NCBI RefSeq assembly: GCF_000422365.1
Contig: NZ_KE383820.1
Span: forward strand, 312,412-376,411
Origin: Mesoflavibacter zeaxanthinifaciens DSM 18436
GTDB lineage: Bacteria; Bacteroidota; Bacteroidia; Flavobacteriales; Flavobacteriaceae
Reading direction: 5' to 3'
DNA: 64,000 bases
In this document: positions 26,920 through 35,078 of the stretch, piece by piece
Layout: each line of letters opens with the position of its first letter
How positions within the stretch are numbered: position 1 is the first letter of the stretch
Position numbers and translations under genes: made by a program
The notes under the pieces: model-generated
Told to the model about the DNA's origin: nothing
The model's input: the letters and a program-made list of their open reading frames with translations, nothing else
Database searches by the model: none

Positions 26920-27297
26920 ATGAGTAAAGCCTTAACAAAACAAGAACTTCATAATCTAGCAATGAACCATGTTGGAAAAGACTTAGAACAACGTGGTTTC
27001 GAGTTTATTGCTATAAATAGTAAGCTAAAAAGACATCCGCAATTTGTTTGTATGGATAAAAATAAACAGTACTACTTTGTAATAGTAAAAGCTGTAATTT
27101 TACCTGAAAATGCTAATAATTATGATGTCGTTTGGATGGAATCTTTTAAAAAACATGCTCAAGAGCATAATGCAAAAGTTTTATATGCTGGTGTTGGTTT
27201 AGGTAATCCAAAAGGAGAGGATTTACCGATATACTTAAATGAAGAGTATTTAATAGAATATAATGGCATCCAAGTGATAGAAACTCATTTAAATTAA
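26920..27297 (+). CDS. Conserved hypothetical protein, nuclease-like small fold
   Basis: The 125-residue cytoplasmic protein has the pattern MNHVGKDLEQRGFEFIAIN, then HPQFVCMDKNKQYYFVIVKAVI and a final region KVLYAGVGLG. A helix followed by strand-strand-helix with an acidic residue and Lys in the second strand loosely resembles restriction-endonuclease-like folds, but the catalytic residues are not convincing. It starts four bases upstream of apbE, so the two are probably one transcript. Its role is unknown; a link to flavinylation of Nqr is only contextual. Confidence 0.65.
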   Translation: MSKALTKQELHNLAMNHVGKDLEQRGFEFIAINSKLKRHPQFVCMDKNKQYYFVIVKAVILPENANNYDVVWMESFKKHAQEHNAKVLYAGVGLGNPKGEDLPIYLNEEYLIEYNGIQVIETHLN

Positions 27298-27301
27298 ATT
27301 T

Positions 27302-28285
27302 ATGTTACAGCGTTTATCTTCAATTTTATTATTGTTATTAGTTTTTATTTCTTGTAAAAACGAACCAGAATTAGTAAAAATTAAAGGACCAATTTTTGGC
27401 ACTGCTTATCAAATACAATATTATGATGTTGGCAGTAAAAGTTATCAAAAGCAATTTGATAGTATTTTTGAAGTACTAAATCAATCTATGTCAAATTACA
27501 TTCCGTCTTCAAATATTTCAAAAATTAATAGAAACGAAAGCGTAAATACAGATCCTCATTTTGACACTGTTTTTAAGGCAGCTAAGAAAATTTACAGAGA
27601 AACAGAAGGAGTTTTTGATCCAACGATTGGTAAGTTAGTAAACGCATGGAATTTTGGATCAGAGAATAATAAATCTGCTGTAGATAGTATTAAAGTGGAT
27701 AGTCTAATGAAATCTGTAGGTTTTAATCGTGTTGGTGTTGTAAACGGAGTTATAATGAAACGCACTAATACGTTTATAGATTTTAATGCTATAGCTAAAG
27801 GTTATGGTGTAGATGTTATAGCAGATTTTTTAGAAAGTAAAGGCATAACTAATTATTTGGTAGATATAGGAGGAGAGTTAAGAGCTAAGGGAATAAATTT
27901 AAATAAACAAAAAGAATGGGCAATTGGCGTAGAAAACCCAAATTTTGATGGCTCTCAAAGTTATTCTAAGGTTATTGGTATTACAGATAAAGCTATGGCT
28001 ACTTCAGGAACTTACAGAAAGTTTAAGGTAGATAATAACGGTAACAAATACGCTCATATTATAAATACAAAAACAGGCTATCCAACACGAACCAGAATCT
28101 TAAGTGCTTCAGTAATTACAGATAAATGTATGATGGCAGATGGTTATGCTACAGCATTTCAAGCAATGGGAATAAAAAAAGTAGATTACTTTTTAGCAAA
28201 ACACCCAGAATTACAAGTGTATTTAATTTTTGAAAATGAAAAAGGAGAGTTAGAAACGAAGTCTTTTAATGGTTTTCCTGAATAA
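27302..28285 (+). CDS. apbE: FAD:protein FMN transferase (ApbE), lipoprotein
   Basis: ApbE transfers FMN from FAD to a threonine of target proteins such as NqrB and NqrC, outside the inner membrane. The 327-residue product has a lipoprotein signal (SSILLLLLVFISC, lipid Cys near residue 19). The core shows SNYIPSSNISKIN, EGVFDPTIGKLVNAW, the DIGGELRAKG flavin motif and HIINTKTGYP; the TSGTYRKF segment near residue 235 is the nucleotide-binding loop. It is 4 kb after nqrF, probably in an operon with the 26920 gene. The visible targets are NqrC Thr222 and NqrB Thr223. Confidence 0.94.
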   Translation: MLQRLSSILLLLLVFISCKNEPELVKIKGPIFGTAYQIQYYDVGSKSYQKQFDSIFEVLNQSMSNYIPSSNISKINRNESVNTDPHFDTVFKAAKKIYRETEGVFDPTIGKLVNAWNFGSENNKSAVDSIKVDSLMKSVGFNRVGVVNGVIMKRTNTFIDFNAIAKGYGVDVIADFLESKGITNYLVDIGGELRAKGINLNKQKEWAIGVENPNFDGSQSYSKVIGITDKAMATSGTYRKFKVDNNGNKYAHIINTKTGYPTRTRILSASVITDKCMMADGYATAFQAMGIKKVDYFLAKHPELQVYLIFENEKGELETKSFNGFPE

Positions 28286-28287
28286 AA

Positions 28288-28662
28288 TTAAAAGTTAATA
28301 GCTTTAAGTATTAATAACAACCAACCAATCACAAAAAGTAAGCCGCCAATAGGTGTAATTGGACCTAAAAACTTTAGTTTTTTTCCTTTTACATCACTTA
28401 AAATCAAACCGTAAATACTAAAAGAAAAAAGTACAATACCTAAAGTGAAACACCAATACATTGCAGAAGTTGAAAACTGAAAATTAAACCCAAGAAGTAA
28501 TAAAACAATAGCATGATACATTTGGTATTTAATACCGGTTTCAAAACTTTTAAGTTGATCATCTGATAAGATTTTCTTTAAAGCATGTGCTCCAAAAGCG
28601 CCAAATATTATGGCTAACATACCAAAAAATGCACCTGTAATGATAAAAGTTTGTTGTGTCAT
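28288..28662 (-). CDS. DUF423 family membrane protein
   Basis: The 124-residue protein has four hydrophobic segments and the family start GAFFGMLAIIFGAFGAHALKK, followed by SFETGIKYQMYHAIVLLLLG and ITPIGGLLFVIGWL. DUF423 proteins (YgdD type) are inner-membrane proteins of unknown function. It lies eight bases after the methyltransferase gene on the same strand, so it is probably co-transcribed. It converges with apbE, leaving only two bases between the stop codons. Confidence 0.88.
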   Translation of the reverse strand: MTQQTFIITGAFFGMLAIIFGAFGAHALKKILSDDQLKSFETGIKYQMYHAIVLLLLGFNFQFSTSAMYWCFTLGIVLFSFSIYGLILSDVKGKKLKFLGPITPIGGLLFVIGWLLLILKAINF

Positions 28663-28670
28663 AATTGTTT

Positions 28671-29447
28671 CTATTTATAACAAACAGGGATAATTTCCCC
28701 TTTTGCTAAACGATATTTGTCTATTTTTTCTAAAGAAAGTTTACTTGTATAATCTACTTCTTCAACTTTAAAACCTATGCTTCTAAGTTTGTCAAAATAA
28801 TCACGACCGTAAATGCGTACATGATCGTATTGACCAAAAATTTCAGCACGTTCTTTTTTGTCTGTAATGGTGTTATCCTCAAAAGTAGTTTCACGATTTA
28901 AGTCTTGCGGTATTTGCAAAATAGCAATTCCGTTAGGTTTTAAAACACGATATAACTCTTGCATTGCTTTAGTGTCATTAGGAATATGCTCTAACACATG
29001 ATTACATAAAATAACATCGTAAGTATTATCTTCAAAGGGTAAATCGCAAATATCTGCTTTAACATCTGCTAATGGAGATAGTAAATCTGTTGTTGTGTAA
29101 TCTAAATTTTTAAGTTGCCTAAAGCGTTTGTAAAATGCTTGTTCTGGAGCAAAATGGAGCACTTTTTTATTAGAAGTAAAAAAATCTGTTTCATTTTTTA
29201 AATAGAGCCATAATAGTCTATGTCTTTCTAAACTTAGAGTAGAAGGCGACAGTACATTAGGTCTTTGTTTACCGTAGCCATAAGGTAAAAAAGACTTAAA
29301 ACTCTTGCCATCTATTGGGTCTGTATATTTTTTGCCTCTTAAAACAAAAGCTAAAACAGGTTTAGCTAAATAACTTAACCTGATTAAAATAGGTCTCGGT
29401 ATAATATTAAGTATGTATTTAAAGAGTTTTTTTGACACTAATTTCAC
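28671..29447 (-). CDS. Class I SAM-dependent methyltransferase
   Basis: The 258-residue protein has a Rossmann methyltransferase core: VLHFAPEQAF near residue 98 in place of a typical glycine-rich loop, DICDLPFEDNTYDVILCNHVLEH (motifs II and III) and LYRVLKPNGIAILQIP. The substrate is unknown. The start is GTG at 29447; an alternative GTG at 29438 is three codons downstream. Either start lies inside the left inverted repeat of the GxxExxY unit, so that unit supplies or replaces the beginning of this gene. Confidence 0.85.
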   Translation of the reverse strand: MKLVSKKLFKYILNIIPRPILIRLSYLAKPVLAFVLRGKKYTDPIDGKSFKSFLPYGYGKQRPNVLSPSTLSLERHRLLWLYLKNETDFFTSNKKVLHFAPEQAFYKRFRQLKNLDYTTTDLLSPLADVKADICDLPFEDNTYDVILCNHVLEHIPNDTKAMQELYRVLKPNGIAILQIPQDLNRETTFEDNTITDKKERAEIFGQYDHVRIYGRDYFDKLRSIGFKVEEVDYTSKLSLEKIDKYRLAKGEIIPVCYK

Positions 29448-29452
29448 GAATT
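29434..29452 (+). repeat. Left inverted repeat of the GxxExxY unit
   Basis: This copy overlaps the start codon of the methyltransferase gene and its CACNAATT units continue to about 29465. Confidence 0.6.
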
Positions 29453-29463
29453 AACACAAATTA

Positions 29464-29838
29464 TTACAAGACAATTCGTTTATATTTTAAACTTTCATCA
29501 CCAAAATTAATTAATAAACCTAATTTTAATTTTGAGACAGCAAGATAGTTTAATGTTTGTTTTACATGAGCAGAATTTAAAGCTTCAATAGCTTTTAGTT
29601 CTAAAATTATTTTATCATCAATGATAAAATCTGCTTTATATTTATGAGGTAAAGTGTTTCCTTTATAGCTTATTGCAAATTTAGTTTCTCTAGAATAAGC
29701 TATATTGTTATCAATTAATTCGATTTCTAAAGCATCAGCATATACAACTTCATTAAAACCTTTTCCAAGTTGGTTATGTACTTCCATACAAAGACCAATT
29801 ATCTTATAAGCTTCATCTTTATAAATTAAATTTTTCAA
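29464..29838 (-). CDS. GxxExxY protein, PD-(D/E)XK nuclease superfamily-like
   Basis: The 124-residue protein has the eponymous motif GFNEVVY near residue 30, after the IIGLCMEVHNQLGKG helix, and the pattern YKADFIIDDKIILELKAIE near residues 70-88. The Asp of ADF and the ELK triplet match the D...ExK active site of PD-(D/E)XK nucleases, to which the GxxExxY family (PF13366) is assigned. The biological role is not known. It lies between two inverted repeats and is on the same strand as the methyltransferase. The family is often found in strain-variable positions. Confidence 0.88.
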   Translation of the reverse strand: MKNLIYKDEAYKIIGLCMEVHNQLGKGFNEVVYADALEIELIDNNIAYSRETKFAISYKGNTLPHKYKADFIIDDKIILELKAIEALNSAHVKQTLNYLAVSKLKLGLLINFGDESLKYKRIVL

Positions 29839-29860
29839 TAGAAAGTGAATTATTAGTGAG

Positions 29861-29879
29861 AATTAGTGTAATTCGTGTC
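29861..29879 (-). repeat. Right inverted repeat of the GxxExxY unit
   Basis: On the minus strand this copy reads GACACGAATTACACTAATT. It differs from the left copy at three positions and lies just upstream of the GxxExxY start, so it may carry promoter elements. Confidence 0.6.
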
Positions 29880-29886
29880 TTTAGGT

Positions 29887-30705
29887 CTATAAAACTAAAG
29901 CTTGTTGTCTAAATTCATCTTCCTCGTCACTTTCAATACCTAAAGCGTCATAAATGTATTTAAAAGTAGATAATAGCTCTGGTTTACCATCTACAATAGC
30001 AACATCATGCTCGAAATGTGCGCTAGGTTTACCATCTAAAGTTGTAATTGTCCAGCCATCACGGTGTTGTTTAATTCGTTTTGTTCCCATGTTTATCATA
30101 GGTTCAATAGCTACGACCATACCTTCAATAAACTTTTTTCCTCTTCCTCGTTTTCCGTAATTTGGCATTTCTGGATCTTCGTGCATAGTGCGCCCTAATC
30201 CATGACCTACTAATTCTCTTACCACGCCATAACCATGATCTTCGCAATATTTTTGAATAGCATAACCTACATCTCCAACGCGGTTTCCTAATTTAAACTC
30301 TTTGATACCAACATATAAAGATTCTTTAGTAACTTTAAGTAGTTTTTCTGTTTCAGGATCAATTTCACCTACAGCAAATGTGTAAGCATGATCACCGTAA
30401 AAACCATCTAAAATAGCACCACAATCTATAGATATTATATCTCCTTCTTCAAGTGGCTTGTCGTTAGGGATACCATGTACCACTTGCGAGTTAGGACTCA
30501 TACAAAGTGTGTTAGGGAAGTCATATAAACCCAAAAATCCAGGTATAGCTCCAAGATCTCTTATGTGTTCTTCTGCAATTTTATCTAGTTGAAGTGTTGT
30601 TACACCAGGTTTTACAGCTTTAGCAACTTCTCCTAAAGTTTTAGACACTACTAAAGCAGCTTGGCGCATTAATTCTATTTCTTCTCTTGTTTTTACAATA
30701 ATCAT
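29887..30705 (-). CDS. map: Methionine aminopeptidase, type I
   Basis: This enzyme removes initiator methionine from nascent proteins. The 272-residue protein starts at the ATG at 30705 (IIVKTREEIELMRQAA); an earlier ATG at 30747 would add 14 residues not seen in the family. The five metal ligands of the pita-bread fold are in ISIDCGAILDGFYGDHAYTF, VGHGLGRTMHEDPEMPNYG, VVAIEPMIN and AHFEHDVAIV. The gene has a -7 box just upstream. It is separated from the GxxExxY unit by only seven bases. Confidence 0.95.
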   Translation of the reverse strand: MIIVKTREEIELMRQAALVVSKTLGEVAKAVKPGVTTLQLDKIAEEHIRDLGAIPGFLGLYDFPNTLCMSPNSQVVHGIPNDKPLEEGDIISIDCGAILDGFYGDHAYTFAVGEIDPETEKLLKVTKESLYVGIKEFKLGNRVGDVGYAIQKYCEDHGYGVVRELVGHGLGRTMHEDPEMPNYGKRGRGKKFIEGMVVAIEPMINMGTKRIKQHRDGWTITTLDGKPSAHFEHDVAIVDGKPELLSTFKYIYDALGIESDEEDEFRQQALVL

Positions 30706-30722
30706 AATCTCTAAAATATCTG

Positions 30723-30730
30723 CAAATATA
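30723..30730 (-). promoter_or_regulatory. -7 box for map
   Basis: TATATTTG on the minus strand matches TAnnTTTG, 17 bases before the map ATG; a TTG occurs 14 bases further upstream, closer than usual. Confidence 0.5.
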
Positions 30731-30798
30731 CTTAAAATAAAAGTCAAATTTCTTTTAGAAACATGACTTTTAGCAGGATTTATCTATACGATGCATTG

Positions 30799-30806
30799 TA
30801 ATTTTG
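30799..30806 (+). promoter_or_regulatory. -7 box for the CoA hydrolase/transferase gene
   Basis: TAATTTTG matches TAnnTTTG and lies 21 bases before the ATG at 30828. Confidence 0.45.
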
Positions 30807-30827
30807 TAAAATAAAAACAAAACCAAT

Positions 30828-32099
30828 ATGTATTCACCAGTAACCGCAGAAGAAGCAGTAAAAGTAATTAAATCAAATAATAGAATATATGTGCAAGCAG
30901 CAGCAGCTGCACCTCAAGCTTTAATTAAAGCTTTGTCCTTAAGACACGAAGAATTGAAAAATGTTGAAATATGCCACTTACATACCGAAGGTGAAGCGCC
31001 ATATTCAAATCCGGAGCTTAAAGATAGTTTTCATGTTAACTCATTTTTTATAGGTAAAAATGTACGTCATACTTTAAAAGAAGGAAATGGCTCATACACA
31101 CCAGTTTTTTTAAGTGAATTACCGCTTTTATTTAAAAGAAATATAATTGATTTAGATGTAGCGTTAATCCACGTATCGGTACCAGATAGACATGGGTATT
31201 GTTCTTTAGGTGTTTCTGTTGAAGCAACATTAGCAGCAATAGATAATGCTAAAATTGTAATAGCTCAAATTAATAAATATATGCCACGTACACATGGTGC
31301 TGGTATTATTCATATTTCTGAAATTGACCAATTTGTAGAACATCATGAACCATTACCAAGTCACGATGCATTACCACCTAATGAAGTTGAAGCAAAAATA
31401 GGCCAATATGTAGCTAATTTAATTGAAGATAGAAGTACGTTGCAAATGGGTATTGGTAGTATTCCAAATGCAGTTTTAGCCCGATTAACTAATCACAAAG
31501 ACTTAGGTTTACATACCGAAATGTTTTCTGATGGTGTTATAGATTTAATTTTAAAGGATGTAATTAATGGTAACTATAAAGAAATTAATCGTGGTCGTGC
31601 TTTGGCTACTTTTTTAATAGGTTCGCAAAAGTTATATGACTATGTAGACGATAACCCATTTATAGAAATGCGTGCATCAAATTACACAAACGATGTTTCG
31701 ATTATTAAACAAAATCCAAAAATGGTAGCCATTAATTCTGCTATTGAAGTAGATGTAACGGGACAAGTTTGTGCAGACTCTATTGGTGCACATATGTATT
31801 CTGGAGTTGGTGGACAAATGGATTTTATTAGAGGCGCATCTTTAAGTGAAGGTGGTAAAGCAATTATAGCATTACCATCTGTAACTAGAAATGGTATTAG
31901 TCGAATTGTACCATCTTTAAAACCAGGTGCTGGTGTGGTAACTACAAGGTCGCACGTACATTATGTTGTAACAGAATTTGGTGTGGCTAGCCTTTATGGG
32001 AAAACTATTAAAGAGCGTATAAAAGCTTTGGTTAATATAGCTCATCCAGATCACAGAGAAGAAATAGATAAAGCGTATTTTGAAATGATTGGTTGTTAA
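30828..32099 (+). CDS. Acetyl-CoA hydrolase/transferase family protein
   Basis: The 423-residue protein belongs to the acetyl-CoA hydrolase / 4-hydroxybutyrate CoA-transferase family. Visible features are DVALIHVSVPDRHGYCSLGVSVE, the QMGIGSIPNAVL loop near residue 205, the LHTEMFSDGVIDL segment carrying the likely catalytic Glu, and TEFGVASLYGKTIKERIKALVNIAHP at the C-terminus. It may use acetate or a short acyl group as acceptor; the sequence does not distinguish hydrolase from transferase. It stands alone and its stop overlaps that of the converging HAD gene by a few bases. Confidence 0.9.
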   Translation: MYSPVTAEEAVKVIKSNNRIYVQAAAAAPQALIKALSLRHEELKNVEICHLHTEGEAPYSNPELKDSFHVNSFFIGKNVRHTLKEGNGSYTPVFLSELPLLFKRNIIDLDVALIHVSVPDRHGYCSLGVSVEATLAAIDNAKIVIAQINKYMPRTHGAGIIHISEIDQFVEHHEPLPSHDALPPNEVEAKIGQYVANLIEDRSTLQMGIGSIPNAVLARLTNHKDLGLHTEMFSDGVIDLILKDVINGNYKEINRGRALATFLIGSQKLYDYVDDNPFIEMRASNYTNDVSIIKQNPKMVAINSAIEVDVTGQVCADSIGAHMYSGVGGQMDFIRGASLSEGGKAIIALPSVTRNGISRIVPSLKPGAGVVTTRSHVHYVVTEFGVASLYGKTIKERIKALVNIAHPDHREEIDKAYFEMIGC

Positions 32100-32494
32100 A
32101 ATTTAAACCAGCTTTTTTTCTTAGGTTTTGATTGTTGTGGTGTTTGGTTGGTAAGCATTTGATAAATTTCTCCCCAACCTAAAATACCACCAATATTACG
32201 ATCGTCTATAAATAAATCGGCGTTAATTTTTCGGCTTACATCACCTTTAAACGTTTCTTCAGGAAAACTTTTATTTACAGCGTAAAAGTCTATACCGTTG
32301 TCTTTACAGAAATTAACAGCTTCCTCTAGACGTTTACCATGTCTATAGGTCCAAAGTATAAGTCGATGACCATCATTTTGAAGACGTTTTAAGGTTTCAA
32401 AAGCAAACAAACGAGGTTTGCCTATACCTGGATATGCATCTTCTACAATAGTGCCATCAAAATCTACAGCTATTATTTTTCCTTGTATATTCAT
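32096..32494 (-). CDS. Small HAD-like phosphatase, BT0820 type
   Basis: The 132-residue protein shows the HAD nucleophile motif AVDFDGTIVED with Asp11 and Asp13, a LILWTYRHGKRLEEAV middle segment (motif II Thr), and an acidic motif FIDDRNIGG. There is no cap domain. It resembles the Bacteroides BT0820 group, for which no physiological substrate is known. The C-terminus ends in a Lys-rich KPKKKSWFKF tail. The gene converges with the CoA hydrolase gene. Confidence 0.85.
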   Translation of the reverse strand: MNIQGKIIAVDFDGTIVEDAYPGIGKPRLFAFETLKRLQNDGHRLILWTYRHGKRLEEAVNFCKDNGIDFYAVNKSFPEETFKGDVSRKINADLFIDDRNIGGILGWGEIYQMLTNQTPQQSKPKKKSWFKF

Positions 32495-32568
32495 TTATAT
32501 AGAAATAAGATTGTAAAAGTACAATAAATTTAATTTTTTGAATTTAAAATTCAATTGATTTAAAATGA

Positions 32569-32600
32569 AAAATCCGCTTCGTATTGAAGCGGATTTTTTT
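32569..32600. terminator. Terminator downstream of gpmI
   Basis: AAATCCGCTTC and GAAGCGGATTT form a hairpin with a GTATT loop and T runs on both strands. On the minus strand it follows the gpmI stop. Confidence 0.85.
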
Positions 32601-32621
32601 AATTACAATTATTTTTTTGTA

Positions 32622-34139
32622 TTAAACTAAAGATTTTTGCGTCATCGCTTCAGGTTGCTTTACACCCATTAACTTTAAGATAGTTGGTGCCATATCTCCT
32701 AAAATACCGTTTTCTATATGCTTTAATTCATTATCAATTAAAATAACAGGAACAGGATTTGTAGTATGTGCTGTATTTGGGCTACCATCAGGATTTATCA
32801 TAGTTTCGCAATTACCATGGTCGGCAATAAGAAGTGTTGTATACCCGTGATCTAATGCAGTTGTTACCACTTTTTCTACACATTTATCTACAGCTTCGCA
32901 AGCTTTAACAGCAGCGTCCATAACACCAGTGTGACCAACCATATCACCATTTGCAAAATTTAAACAAACAAAATCTGTTGTTTCGTTTTCTAATTCTGGT
33001 ACTAAAGCATCTGTAAGCTCGTAAGCACTCATTTCTGGTTTTAAATCGTAGGTTGCTACTTTAGGCGAATTTTTTAAAATTCGTTTTTCACCTTCAAAAG
33101 GCGTTTCGCGTCCACCAGAAAAGAAAAATGTAACGTGTGGATATTTTTCAGTTTCTGCAATTCTAATTTGTGTTTTATTATGCTTTTCTAAAACTTCACC
33201 TAAAGTATCGGTTAAATTTTCTTTGTTGAAAACAACGTTAATACCTGTAAAAGTTTCGTCGTAATTAGTTAATGTTACATAATGCAGATTTAACTTATGC
33301 ATGTTTTGCTCATGAAAATCGCGTTGGGATAACGCTTCTGTTAATTCGCGACCACGATCTGTTCTAAAGTTGAAAAAGATAACCACGTCATCTTCTTTAA
33401 TAGTTGCTATTGGATTACCAGCTTCATCTGTTTTAATAATTGGTTTGATAAATTCGTCTGTGATATCATTATCATAATTTGTCTGAATTTTATTAGATAA
33501 ATCCAGCGTTTTTTCACCTAAACCATTTACTACAGCATCGTATGCTAATTTAACACGTTCCCAACGTTTGTCTCTGTCCATTGCATAATAACGACCAGTA
33601 ACGCTTGCAATTTTTGTGTTTGTATTTGAAGTGAAATTTTCTAAATCTTCAATAAATCCTTTACCAGATTTTGGGTCTACATCACGACCATCTGTAAAAG
33701 CATGAACATAGCTATTTGTAACTCCAGCATTTTGAGCAGCTGTAATTAATCCTTTAATATGGTTGATGTGCGAGTGTACGCCACCATTACTTACTAACCC
33801 TAAAAAATGAACATCTTTATTATTTGCTTTTGCATAATTAAAAGCATCTATTAATACTTGTTCTTTGGCAAGTGTGTTATTTTCTACAGCAAGATTAATT
33901 TTTGCTAAGTCTTGATAAACAATACGTCCTGCACCAAGATTCATGTGGCCAACTTCACTATTTCCCATTTGTCCTTCTGGCAGACCAACATGTAGTCCAT
34001 CTGTACGCAATTGTGCATTAGGAAATTTGGTGTATAAACTGTCTATAAAAGGTGTGTTAGCATTATCTATTGCAGATACTTTTGGGTCTGGAGATTTTCC
34101 CCAACCATCTAGTATCATTAAGATGACTTTTTTATTCAT
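32622..34139 (-). CDS. gpmI: 2,3-bisphosphoglycerate-independent phosphoglycerate mutase
   Basis: This glycolytic enzyme interconverts 3- and 2-phosphoglycerate through a phosphoserine and two metal ions. The 505-residue length is normal. Motifs include ILDGWGKSPD near the start (metal ligand Asp), the nucleophilic Ser in QMGNSEVGHMNLGAGR near residue 62, and the LIADHGNCETM motif near 440. It is probably monocistronic, with a -7 box at 34160-34167 and a terminator on either side. Confidence 0.96.
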   Translation of the reverse strand: MNKKVILMILDGWGKSPDPKVSAIDNANTPFIDSLYTKFPNAQLRTDGLHVGLPEGQMGNSEVGHMNLGAGRIVYQDLAKINLAVENNTLAKEQVLIDAFNYAKANNKDVHFLGLVSNGGVHSHINHIKGLITAAQNAGVTNSYVHAFTDGRDVDPKSGKGFIEDLENFTSNTNTKIASVTGRYYAMDRDKRWERVKLAYDAVVNGLGEKTLDLSNKIQTNYDNDITDEFIKPIIKTDEAGNPIATIKEDDVVIFFNFRTDRGRELTEALSQRDFHEQNMHKLNLHYVTLTNYDETFTGINVVFNKENLTDTLGEVLEKHNKTQIRIAETEKYPHVTFFFSGGRETPFEGEKRILKNSPKVATYDLKPEMSAYELTDALVPELENETTDFVCLNFANGDMVGHTGVMDAAVKACEAVDKCVEKVVTTALDHGYTTLLIADHGNCETMINPDGSPNTAHTTNPVPVILIDNELKHIENGILGDMAPTILKLMGVKQPEAMTQKSLV

Positions 34140-34159
34140 TACTGTAAATTTTATTATAA

Positions 34160-34167
34160 CAAATATA
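34160..34167 (-). promoter_or_regulatory. -7 box for gpmI
   Basis: TATATTTG on the minus strand matches TAnnTTTG, 20 bases before the gpmI ATG. Confidence 0.5.
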
Positions 34168-34173
34168 AAAACA

Positions 34174-34197
34174 AAAGTCCTGCATTTGCAGGACTTT
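34174..34197 (-). terminator. Terminator of the M48 peptidase gene
   Basis: AAAGTCCTGCA and TGCAGGACTTT pair around a two-base centre. On the minus strand a short T-rich stretch follows. It lies 23 bases after the M48 stop and adjoins the gpmI promoter. Confidence 0.75.
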
Positions 34198-34219
34198 GTT
34201 GGTTTTCTACTAAATCGTT

Positions 34220-34981
34220 TTAGTTTATTGTGTATTTTTTAATAGAGGCTTTAATTTTTTCAATTCTATTTTCTGGGTCAGGATGTGTGCTCTGGAATTC
34301 TGGTACACGGTTTGGACCAGCTGCTTGTTTTAAAATTTGCATAACGCCAATCATTTCTTCTGGGTCATAGCCAGAACGCATCATAAAACGTACACCTAAG
34401 TCGTCACTTTCTAACTCATCACCACGACCATTTTTTAATAGTTTAGACATGCCATATTGACTAACTACATCTCCCATATTACCGCCAACAGAACCTGCGG
34501 TTGATAAACCTTGCCAAAGCTCGGAATTCGCAATACGCTCTGCACTATGACGTCCAATAACGTGACCAATTTCGTGCCCTAAAACACCAGCTAACTGGTC
34601 TTCGTTTTCTAATTTAGAAAATAAGGCATAGGTAATAAAAATTTGTCCGCCAGGTAAAGCAAACGCATTAATTGTATTTTTATCTGCAAGTAAATGAAAC
34701 TCGTACTTGTAAGGCGTGTCTTTTGCGACACTATTTTGTACTAGTTTGTTGCCAACTCTATCTATAAATGCTTGATATTCTTGATTAGGATATAATCCAC
34801 CATGTTGCGCTGCCATTTGATCACGACTTTGCAAACCCATTTGTATTTCTTGGTCTGGCGTCATAGAGATTGCTTGTTTCTTTCCTGTGTACTCATTTGT
34901 TTCCATTGAGTTGTAATATTTAAACAAAGCAAATGCAGCAAGAAGAACACCAATTAGAAGTCTACCTTTAAAATTTCTCAT
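34220..34981 (-). CDS. M48 family metalloprotease
   Basis: The 253-residue protein has an N-terminal hydrophobic anchor or signal (residues 7-22, RLLIGVLLAAFALF) and an M48 peptidase domain. The zinc motif is LGHEIGHVIGRH with His136, Glu137 and His140; the third ligand is the Glu in GDELESDDLG. This arrangement resembles the BepA/Oma1-like quality-control proteases of the envelope. It lacks the TPR region of BepA. Substrates are not known. It is probably transcribed alone. Confidence 0.9.
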   Translation of the reverse strand: MRNFKGRLLIGVLLAAFALFKYYNSMETNEYTGKKQAISMTPDQEIQMGLQSRDQMAAQHGGLYPNQEYQAFIDRVGNKLVQNSVAKDTPYKYEFHLLADKNTINAFALPGGQIFITYALFSKLENEDQLAGVLGHEIGHVIGRHSAERIANSELWQGLSTAGSVGGNMGDVVSQYGMSKLLKNGRGDELESDDLGVRFMMRSGYDPEEMIGVMQILKQAAGPNRVPEFQSTHPDPENRIEKIKASIKKYTIN

Positions 34982-35078
34982 GATAATTGATTTAGATAAA
35001 GCAATTTACGAAAGTTCATCGATAAATGTTGAGTTAGTTTTTTTAGTTGAATGAATTTAGACGAAATACAAATAAAAT

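Larger units (their letters stand above)
29434..29879. mobile_element. Inverted-repeat-bounded GxxExxY unit
   Basis: A 19-bp sequence at 29434-29452 (GACACTAATTTCACGAATT) recurs inverted at 29861-29879 with 16 of 19 identical. Each end contains three CACNAATT units at 9- and 10-base spacing, pointing inwards. The 446-bp interval holds only the GxxExxY gene and its flanks. No target-site duplication was established. I infer a small mobile or modular element; no transposase is present. Confidence 0.5.

Noticed and set aside
26920..27297. Assignment of this protein as a restriction-type nuclease
   Set aside because: The strand order is suggestive but the D...ExK residues cannot be placed.
30706..30747. 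Longer start for methionine aminopeptidase
   Set aside because: The extra 14 residues overlap the promoter box at 30723-30730 and do not fit the family.
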